Shown here: positions 55,127 through 64,000 of the stretch, in pieces | Numbering within the stretch: the stretch's first letter is position 1 | How the letters are laid out: every line of letters starts with the position of its first letter | Origin: Oscarella lobularis | Lineage: Eukaryota > Porifera > Homoscleromorpha > Homosclerophorida > Oscarellidae | Direction of reading: 5' to 3' | Length of the DNA: 64,000 nucleotides | Assembly (NCBI RefSeq): GCF_947507565.1 | Contig: NC_089175.1 | Span: 3,957,733 to 4,021,732, forward strand | Translations under genes and position numbers: made by a program | Notes under the pieces: generated by a model | The model's input: only the letters and a program-made list of their open reading frames with translations | What the model was told of the DNA's origin: nothing | The model's database searches: none

Positions 55127-58020
55127 ATGGTTCTCACGTCGAAATCAAAGCGGGAGAAACTCAGTAAGTTTGGAGGTCTTTGTGGGGTTTCTAGTTTCAC
55201 TTACGCGAACAACAAAAAGAAAGGAAGAATGCATACGGGCTTTCTCTATTAGTGTTTACGAGTTTACGAGCCGATCAGAGCCGATGTACGACCCGCACAT
55301 TTGTCAGCGCGTCTCCCTGCGCGATGATCTATTACCCGGCATCCTCAAAGCGTTGGAAGACCCCCAAGCTCCCCAAAATGTTGTCGCCAGTTTCATCAGT
55401 GCGATGGAAAAACGTCGGCCAAGCACTTTCCATTCCTTTAGTTCAACGCTGCTGAACTTCCAGCTGCTTCGCCTCGGCAGTCAATCTAACACGAAAACGG
55501 TCGATTATGATGCGGAATGTGCGCTCTGGGGACTCCAAGAGGTCGTGGGTCAAGGGCCCACCCGAGATCACAGAACGTGTGAGTCCACTGAAGAGCTTGG
55601 GCGCGTTCTCAGCAAATGTGGCTTTGCCAGCTTTATTCCTGAAAGTTGCGGTATGAGTTTTGTCTTGCCGCAGACGTCGCCCCAAACGCTGGCAAGGCTG
55701 CGGAAACGCCTGTTTTCATATGTTACTGGCGTCAAGAGTTTCAGTATTTATCAAGAGCCTCCCTCCGAAGGAAGTCTTATAACTTTCATTGTTTCGAGCC
55801 GCAGTTTCATTCAGTTTGTCAGAGAACTTTCATCTCTTGAATGCATTGCTGATTTAGTTGAGCTTGATGATCTTGCTGCTCTTCAAGTATTAGATTTGCC
55901 TCCACTACAGTTGCGTCCGCTTTTTGGCTTGAAAGGTCGGTTGCAGTCATCAGCAACTCTTTTAGTACGTATCCTGTTTTTGACGGTTGCAACAAGCTGA
56001 AATTCTACCTGTGTTTGTAGCGCTACATCAGAATCAAAACTACTAGAGTCAGAACCAGCAACAAGACAGCAAAAATCTTGAGTAAAAGGGTGGATGGCGT
56101 TTTGACTTTCGTTGATAGTTGTGAGGACCTACTGTGCAGGACTGCTGGAAAGATCAAGGTACTTTCGTTTTTTTGTTATATCTGACAAGATCTGTAAACA
56201 CGACGTAGGTCTTAACTGAAAAAACGTATGATCACGGACAAACGTGCTTAAGCAAGCTAAGCATATTATCATCAGTCATGGAGAAAAAACGTTTGAAAAT
56301 GAAGGTAGCTACTTTCCCAGCTGTAGAGAATATTCAAAAAACACAATTATTTAGAGTCTCGCTGAGAAAGTAGTTGTGACTTTGGATAATTATCAGCAAA
56401 AGGTAAATGCACGTTTTTCTTTCCTACCTTGTCTAGACGTACAGTACCTGTACATTAATTAATTAAGGCCAACCGTATGAGTCATGACATGGATGTCAAG
56501 AAGAAGAAGATAAGCAAACTTAGGTTGAAGAAATTGCCCTATCCAAACTTGCCGGCATCGGTATCATCTGTTGAAATTGACGAATGCGTTCCGCATCTTG
56601 CTAAGCTGTTGCAAAAAGAAGATCTCCTGAGCAAACTTACGTGCACCTTGATTGGCTTGTCTGTTTCTGAACGAGCTGAAATCACTAGTGCTGCTTCATA
56701 TGAAGCTAGTGCTCGAAAACTCGTTCATATCCTTAGCTGCAGAGACAGATCAAGTTTTTATCATTTTTGTGACGTGGTGCGGGGACTGAAAGGAGGCGAT
56801 GACCTTTACCAACGCTTGACAGGTTTAAAGACAAAAGAGAAAAAAAACCTAGCCACCTTGTTTGCGGGTATTCAGAGTTGTTACGTCTATCTAAGTTGAT
56901 TCTAATTTGTATCTATGCATCAGATGCTCGCTTTGCGGAAAAACGTATTAGAAAGTTAGAATTGGTTTATGACGAGGACGGTGGAGACTTCATTGACAGT
57001 GGAGGATTTTCCGAAGTTTATAAAGCAGTTTATAAAAGAAAAACCGTAGCTCTCAAGGTCTTTATCAAAGAAAGGCGACGAAATGACGAGTTTGGTGCCA
57101 CATTGTCATATGTTAATTAGTTTTGATATTTTGTATGATGCAGAGAAGAAGAGCTGCTTTGCAAAGAAGCTAAAGTTCTTCTTTGCATACGTCCGCACCG
57201 TAACGTTCTACCACTTGTTGGCATTTGCTGTGAGACTAGATTCTTTGCGTTGGTTTTGGAGTACGTAGGCGGCGAAAACTTGCACAAGCGGCTAATTCAA
57301 GATGATCACGGGCAAATGAGACAGTGGCAAAATAGATGTGACGTTGCACAACAAATTGCATGTGGAATGTCTCACCTTCACAAAAGCCAACCAACAGTAA
57401 TACATCTCGATTTGAAACCGAAAAATGTTTTGATTAAGGAGGTCAAGGAAGGCGTAAGAGTAAAATTGCAGTGCAAGGTAATGAACCAGTCTCACAGGAT
57501 TGACTGTAGAACCGTCATTTAGATTTGTGACTTTGGCTTGGCCAAGGTTAGAGACGTAAGTTCGCTAACAAAGCGTCACAGCGAAGACAGGACACCGTCG
57601 GGCACTCCTTCATACATTGCTCCTGAACGATACAAATTAATTCCCTATGGAGTGGATGACAGTGAAAAGAAATTAGAAATAGCAAAGAAGTCGGACGTTT
57701 ATAGCTTTGGCGTGATACTGTGGCAAATTCGAGAAATGGAGCGTCCTTTTCGTAAGAATAATATTATTATTATTCAAAAGGCAGGTAGATACCTACTTTT
57801 TTGGTTAGATGAAACTGCCACTGTAATTCACCAGCACAACAAGGAATGTCCTGGGCTGCCAAAAGCGGTAGCTGAGGCTCCCGAATGGTTTGAGGTGATG
57901 ACTAATTTGTGTCTGAACTGTCATCCATCAGAGAGGCCATCTTTCCAGTCATTGTCTGAAGATTTTTTTGAAATATTTTTACGTTCTAGGCCAGATAATT
58001 GGGCGTGGACTAAATTATAA
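55127..58020 (+). CDS. CARD-containing protein kinase (RIPK-like) with an MRTO4-derived N-terminus, ten exons, 809 aa
   Basis: Exons 55127-55163, 55195-55964, 56021-56158, 56209-56304, 56355-56402, 56468-56867, 56924-57089, 57144-57477, 57523-57751 and 57809-58020 join in phase and total 2,430 bp. The first ~25 residues (MVLTSKSKREKLISLTRTTK) match the start of MRTO4 next door. Then come about 210 residues of unknown type, helical segments, a CARD-like domain (AKLLQKEDLLSKLTCTLIGL, ARKLVHILSCRDRSSFYHFC) and a protein kinase: glycine loop GGFSEVYKA, lysine VALKVF, catalytic HLDLKPKNVL (HLD in place of HRD), CDFGLAK and SYIAPERY. RIPK2 also pairs a kinase with a CARD, but with the CARD after the kinase; here it is before. 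Probably a cytosolic death-fold or innate signalling kinase. Confidence 0.85.
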
Positions 58021-58110
58021 AAATGTTTTTTTGAAATGTTTTGTCTTGCTTTTACGTGTAAAAGAAATTTTAAAAAAAATGCATACGGGATTTCCACATG
58101 TGCACGCGGC

Positions 58111-59171
58111 ATGCCGAAGTCGAAGCGAGCGAAACTCAGTAATTCGCCACTGCACGCTCTTGGTTTCTAATACTTGTGACTAGTTTCTCTTACGCGAACT
58201 AAAAAGAAGGGGGTCGAAAGGAAGAAAACGCTGCTCGACGAAGTAAAACTCGCGAGAGCTCGATTTCTCGTCTCCCAACGCGTTATTTCTCTTTAGGTAC
58301 GCGACAGCGTCGATAACTATGCGAGTATTTTTGTCTTCAGCGTGGAAAACATGCGAAATAGCAAGCTGAAGGACGTGAGAACGCAGTGGAAAGACAGCAG
58401 GTAGCAAAAGGGGGGCCCCTCTTCTACGCGCACAGACTTTAATCTTCTTTTAGATTCTTTTTTGGTAAAAACAAAGTAATGGCCGTCGCTCTGGGGAAGA
58501 CTCCAGAGGAGGAACGCAAGGAGAATCTTCATCAACTAAGTGAGGTACACAGCAAAAATATTTTCAAGGCAGCAGGTTGTTTTTTTCTAACACGGGATTC
58601 TGATTCTTTTTTAGAGACTCAAGGGTAATGTAGGCCTTTTATTCACTAATCAAGACAAACACCACGTCATAGAGTAATGGTCATAATATGTATATGAAAA
58701 GTATTTTTTAGTTAACGGATTTTTTTTTGACTCAGTTGGTTCAAGAAGTTCAAGGAACCCGACTATGCCAGAGCTGGCACTGCGGCCTCATTTGACGTCA
58801 TACTCGACGCCGGTCCGCTCGACGACTTCCCTCATTCGATGGAGCCGCAGTTGAGACAGCTTGGACTTCCTGTAGCACTAAAGAAAGGTAGACTATCAGC
58901 AATCTGAATGGAACAGTTTTCCTTATTTCCATCTCAATGAAGGAGTTGTCACGTTGACGGAGGACTATAGGATCTGCTCCGAAGGAGACGAACTTTCTCC
59001 GGATCAAGCCAAATTACTAGTGAGCTCCGACATATTCTACTGTGTATTTATTTAATTATTGTTTTTTCTTATAAGAAATTATTTGGACGTCCTATGATCG
59101 AATTTCATGTGAAGTTGGAGAGCGTGTGGTCGGGCGGCACGATGACGGACCTTTCGGCGGCGGATAAGTAG
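58111..59171 (+). CDS. MRTO4: mRNA turnover protein 4 homologue (ribosome assembly factor), eight exons, 221 aa
   Basis: Exons 58111-58138, 58184-58242, 58297-58400, 58454-58544, 58615-58673, 58736-58887, 58943-59019 and 59076-59171 join in phase (666 bp). The protein begins [19 protein letters not shown]. It carries the hallmark segments [64 protein letters not shown] and [20 protein letters not shown], all strongly conserved in the MRTO4/Mrt4 family. MRTO4 is a nucleolar paralogue of ribosomal stalk protein P0 that holds its place on pre-60S subunits. Length and order are normal. It sits between two signalling genes with no obvious functional link. Confidence 0.95.
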
Positions 59172-59179
59172 GTCAAGTA

Positions 59180-59515
59180 AGAATTCGATTTCATAAAAAA
59201 AGTGCATTTCCTCGCGGGAAAATCGGAGCCGTGCTTGCTTATGATGCCATCGATTTTATTAGTGTCCTCACACACACACACAAAAAAATGACCTTAGCCG
59301 TAGAAAAAAAATGAAAAGCACTTGATTCGCATGCATACTAAGTTCAATCATACCACCTAAGACTGCCCTCAATAACACAAAAGACTACGATAATCACGAT
59401 CAAAGTAGAAAAAAACCCGATAAACTAACACGAGACGTGGCTGGTAGATAAAAAGAACATGAAGAAACATTGAATGACGTTCACGTGACATTAGTACTGT
59501 TGATTCCTTTTCTCT
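59180..59515. other. Intergenic spacer
   Basis: Between the MRTO4 stop and the stop of the minus-strand receptor, AT-rich with a short CA run near 59270. No gene seen. Confidence 0.6.
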
Positions 59516-59521
59516 TGGGAT

Positions 59522-62500
59522 CTACAGCTCGTCCTGGAGCACGCCGCTCGGCGGGCGAATGGAGCTGTATTCGGTGGCAATTTCGGAACGGCGTACATCC
59601 CCCGGGCCGTTCCTCTGGCTGTGATCGATAGCCGCGTACTCGAGGTCTTGTTGTTGCGGGGCCTAAATAAAATTGACGTCAGAGTCGACGCTTAGACGAA
59701 GGTATCGAGGAACGAGCTGTCAAATTATTAGAGAGAAGAAACTGAACAAGGGGCCCCCCATATTATAGTCACCCTTGACACGGTAAAACGATCTTAAATC
59801 TAGGTCCCAAATCCCCTCAATAAGAACCTGACTAAGAACCTGACTAAGATTCATTGTGTGGGGCAAAGCACTCGGGTGATTATAGAAGAATGACTGAGGA
59901 CCTACTCAAGGGAGCAAGTATCAACTAAGGGTTTCCAGGCCACGGTACTGGGCCTATTTCTCCGTTAGATATTCTCTCCCCGTTTATCGTTCTCTTTCCT
60001 TACAGCTGCTACCCGTCTCACCTTTCGCGAGCGGCTCTTCCTTGATACATCGACCTGAGCGTACGCCTGCCCGTCGTCGTCGGCGGCGGCGGCACCGCGC
60101 GACTTCGATTGCTTCCTGAACGACGACGACGACTTGCCGTGATCGCCACCGGTAGTGGCGGCGATCGCGTAAGCCGGATCATCGAACTCGGGATCCCTGC
60201 GCGCCGTCGACGACTTCTTCCGCACCTTGTCCACCTGCGCGTATTCGTCGTCGCCGCCGCCGCCCTTCGACGGGCGCTTCTTCTTCGACATGTCGACCAT
60301 CGAGTACGATTGGTCATTCCCAATCACGAGGCTCGTATCGGGCGGATTCCAAGCCTGGGACGGCACGCCGGGACCTCCCGCCTCTTCGCCTTCCGAACCG
60401 ACCGACGGGCTCGCCGCGTGTTGCTGGGCCGCTGCCATGGCGACCGCTTTTGTTATCGGCTTCGAGTGCTTGCCGATTGTTTCGTATCCGCCGGCGTCTT
60501 CGCCGCCGCCGCCACCTGCGGCGATGTCGGCCGCCACCGTGTCGTATTCATGTATCTTCGATGATTTGCGAGAGCCCGGTTTGAATGTGGTTGGCCCTTG
60601 GCCGCCTGGTCCAAAGGCAACGTCGTCGTAGCCACCAAATTCGTCGGTGGCGACGCCCTGGTGGCCGTAGACTTGCGGTCCGCCGTGGCTGCTGATTCGC
60701 CTGTTGAAGAAAGAAAGGACAACGTAAGAGGATTTCCCTGGAAGCGTACACGTGTTCAGCTGCTAAGGATATCCTGTTCTCAGAAGTCTAATGTTCTTAG
60801 TACAGGAGACTTCATGTTCCACCCCAGTTCCTACCTCATTTTGGTGGTCTTTAACTCCACGGTTGTCTGACCGTCGGTCTTCTCTGAAGAAAAGAAATTC
60901 ACATTCATGAACTAGCTTCTGGTTAGGTTACTACTTACCATAACTTGAGCAGCAACATGCATCATAGCATTTTAGGCAGCAAAAGGGAAGCTTGTCGTGG
61001 CAGCAACAGCAGCAACACGCAAATAAAAGCAAGATAAGCAGCAGAAGTCCGAAGAGGCCAATTATGCCAATGACCAAGTAGTCATACCAGTCCGGAAGAC
61101 CGAAGATTGGACCCGTCTCTGCCTCAGATGAGACACCTTCCTCAATCATTATACTCACTGTCTTGTCAGTTCCAACAATGCTGCAGTCCACAGTGCGCGC
61201 TGTTGGTACAGTGAATGTAGCTCTTCTGTAGTTAGCCCCATCTGGAGATTCCAATGTTGATACTTCGCCTGTCAAATCTGCACAACTGATTTCTGGTATA
61301 TCTGGATACTGTCTGGCTTCGACAAATATTGAAATAGATGACCCACCGAGAGTCACTGGATCCTGTGTTGAATTGATAATTTCGGCCGGAGCTGTCAAAC
61401 AATTATTGAAATTAGTTGCTTAATTAATTAAAGAGTTTCGTACATACCAGTTACTTCAAACGTGGCGGGATCTGCTGGGCCAGCAAACGCACACGAATAG
61501 GATCCAACTTCACTTACAGTGTACGTCAGACGCTGACTGTGTGGAGGAGCTTCTGTTCTGTTACTGACGTCGGCTGATGAAGTCAGGTCCTCGTTAGATC
61601 TCATCAGTTTGGCCACGCCTCTGAATGGATAGCTTCGAAAGTCACACGAAATCGCTCTTTTGGAATTGAACTCCAGAGGAATGGTCTTTTCGGGACCTGA
61701 TACTGTGGGAGGAACTAAAAAACAAGAGTCTGCATTGATGTTAAGCTACAGACAACGAAGTCGTCTTACAGACGGGACGCTGTTCCGCTGTTCTCTGTTG
61801 ACTGTTTCCTCCTCCAGTTACCACTCTTACTTCAAACGTGTACTTCTCGTCCATTAGATTTCCTATTACAATGGAAGTCGTCATTGTGTTGAGAGTCTTT
61901 CCACTGAGCGAATAGGTAACGTCATAGCGCTGAAACTGTCCGTTTAGAACGGATGGCTCTGTCCAAGACACATTCACTGCTGTTGTATTGAATGGAGTGG
62001 CTATCAGATTTTGCACTGGACCAGGTACTAAAAACATTGTATGTGAAATTGATGACGTAAATGCGCAGAGGAAGGATCATACCTCCTTGAGCGGTAGTCG
62101 TAGAACTAGGAGGACTCTTTGGCCCTTCGCCTCCTGCATTTGATCCTGATACCGTCACTCTGTACATAGTGAACGGACTTAGATTGGTAATCTCAACACT
62201 GAGACGTGGAGGATCGACTGATATAGTTTGAGCGCGACAGTTTGATGATGGAGTCACGCACTCAACATACACTTTGTACAATGTTATATCATCATTTTGT
62301 TGATTATCCGGGATTTTCTACACATTATGTCATATCTCATTTCTAGTCATGATGTCTACTTCACAAACCTGCCACGTCACTGTGAAGTTGGTTGGATAAA
62401 CGGATTCCTGAGGAATGTCAAGTGATTGCGGATATCCAGTTGGCTCTGCAGAAACACCAGTCAATGCAAATATCTGTACATTTCAACAGAGATTCTCTTA

Positions 62501-64000
62501 CTATCAGGCTTAGTTGTAAACGTTAACGGCGAAGTTTTGGGCCCTTCTCCAATCACGTTGTGACCACTCACTTCCACTGTATAGTTTGTGTTGGGAGACA
62601 GTCCGACTACATTTTGTTGCAGGGACGTAGATGACAGTGTAAACGGATTTTTGCTCATGCAGTGGTCTGATACGCACGAAACATTGATGGTGTAATTTCG
62701 AATGACTCCGTGCTGATTCTCTGCGGGTATAGCCTACATTCTCACATTATTAAACAATACACAGTGAAACGTTCTGGAACTCACTGTCCATGACACAAGC
62801 GCTGATCTTGGCATTGTCTGAGCCATTGGTTGTCCAGGAGATCCGCTAGGCTCTATATTATAACAACGCTGTCAAAGGAAACTGATCAAAATATCTGTAC
62901 TCACCCCTAAGTAGAAAAGGAATGCTTTGACTGCTATTCCCAATGGAATTCTCCGCACTGACTGAACAATTGTAACGAATTGATGGCTGAAATGATGATT
63001 CTGCTACAGATTGCTCTGCGGATACTGAAATCACATCAATTGGCGTAGATCCTCCTCCACTACACAAGAATCTATATCTGATGACAGGAAAGTCAGTATC
63101 ACACTGGTGATCAGGAGCCGTCCACGTGAACTTCAGTTCATTAGCTCCTGATGCGCCGTCGCCAACTTGTACATTCGTGGGTGCATCAGGCTCGCCTAAA
63201 CAAACCCACTTTAGGACCCATTCATAAACCCCACCTTGCGCGCTTACGAGCAACGCGTAACGTGAACGTTCTGTTTTGCGTGTTATATTTATTCTTGGTA
63301 TTGCACGTGTACGGGCCACTGAGATTTGTAGCTGCAGTAACGTTGTAGCTTGCTTTTCCTTTCGCAGATTGTAATTCGACGTCACGCGGATTAAAAAATA
63401 TTCTGACATCGGGTGTAGGATGTCCCTCCGCTACACACTCAAGTGTGACTACTGCACCGCTTTCTATGCATTGACTTGCATTATTAAATGATTTGATTGA
63501 TGCTTTTTCTACACAAACATGGCAGTGCCAATCTCATTAAACAGACGAGATGGTCTTACTGTAAACAGTGATGGTAAGATTTTCTTTATCCGTTTCTACA
63601 TCGTTGACAGCCGTGCATGTATATGTTCCATCGTCTTGCCCGATTGTTACTGACGTCAACTTGGCTCTTACAGTTGAACTGACACTTTCATTGAGAGATT
63701 GGTTGTTGTGAAGTAATTTAAGTCTCAGTGGTCCATCTCCCAAAGCTGTGCATTCGAATTGTTCGTCGGTTCCCTCTTCTATTTCAACCTGTCTATTATT
63801 ATTAGGAGCGTTGATGATCGTTGTAAATCTGTCCACTTTGGCTGGTACTAAATGATCTCATAAGTACAGATAAAAGCAAATCAGAAGATACGTCTGCACT
63901 TACTTAGAACAGAAATTGAATTAGGTAGGCTTTTCGTTACATTGCCCTTCCGATTTTTTACAAAACACTCGTAACTGCCTTGATCTGCCTTGCTTGCACT
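59522..64000 (-). CDS. Ig/FN3 receptor with ITIM-like tyrosine motifs (5' end outside the window)
   Basis: Read from the right edge: a partial Ig (63902-64000, GSYECFVKNRKGN), an Ig at about 63560-63848 (GTYTCTAVNDVE), another Ig-like at 63200-63510 and FN3 domains (62904-63196; 62500-62850 over three exons; 62083-62455; 61770-62027), typical VRVVTGG- and VTVSGSNAGGEGP-like. Next are an Ig (61448-61714, GSYSCAFAG), an Ig-like domain plus TM in one exon (60939-61391; YLVIGIIGLFGLLLLILLL, then a long cysteine run), a small exon (60835-60883), a large tail exon (60022-60700) and the last exon (59522-59662). The tail holds many YxxI/V sites: YETI, YSMV, EYAQV, AYAQV, LEYAAI (ITIM type) and TEYSSI (ITSM type). 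No kinase domain. Probably a phosphotyrosine-docking cell-surface receptor. Confidence 0.85.

Noticed and set aside
1-64000. tRNA, rRNA or other structured RNA genes
   Set aside because: I looked for tRNA-like clover-leaf box A/B patterns by eye and found none convincing. A covariance-model scan would be needed to exclude them.

Overview
This is eukaryotic, animal DNA. Genes are split by many very short introns (mostly about 30-75 bp). The proteins are metazoan types: Notch-ligand (MNNL/DSL/EGF) proteins, Ig and fibronectin-III cell-surface receptors, EGF receptors, death-domain and CARD proteins, and a RIPK-like kinase. The compact genes and the many cysteine-rich surface proteins fit an early-branching animal, most plausibly a sponge (perhaps a homoscleromorph). 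That placement is inference. Exon models below were built by hand from splice signals, reading phase and domain continuity. For several genes the summed exon length is an exact multiple of three, which supports the models.

Left third (1-22.5 kb): repeat-rich and gene-poor. A 49-bp satellite fills about 846-6796. A 45-bp satellite occurs at 7.8-8.1, 13.7-15.5 and 16.4-16.7 kb; the last two blocks are one array split by a 924-bp TA-flanked element with terminal inverted repeats. Between them lie small or decayed genes: a coiled-coil protein, a GPCR remnant, a death-domain exon and a truncated proline dehydrogenase. A type I membrane protein (18.6-22.5 kb, minus) carries about 2.3 kb of tandem repeats in its last intron.

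Middle (23-42.9 kb): a tandem cluster of Delta-like Notch-ligand genes. Class A genes have signal peptide, MNNL, DSL, two small EGF-like modules and a transmembrane helix, with a 36-bp promoter block repeated at constant length in front of six of them and a shared GC-AG first intron. Class B genes have MNNL, DSL, 1-6 EGF modules and a hydrophobic C-terminus with almost no cytoplasmic tail. The array alternates B-A units. Complete copies sit next to frameshifted copies, 5'-truncated copies, B-gene relics and a large inverted repeat. A RING/TRAF-type gene, a second RING-like gene and a convergent minus-strand gene interrupt the array, and death-domain gene fragments lie at both ends.

Right third (43-64 kb): three minus-strand receptors in a row (a seven-Ig receptor, an Ig/FN3 adhesion-type receptor, an EGF receptor with a long proline-rich tail), then a plus-strand CARD-kinase that appears to have captured the first exons of its neighbour MRTO4, then intact MRTO4, then the 3' part of a large Ig/FN3 receptor with ITIM-like tyrosine motifs that runs off the right edge. 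The region is dense in juxtacrine signalling, adhesion and death-fold innate-type signalling genes.
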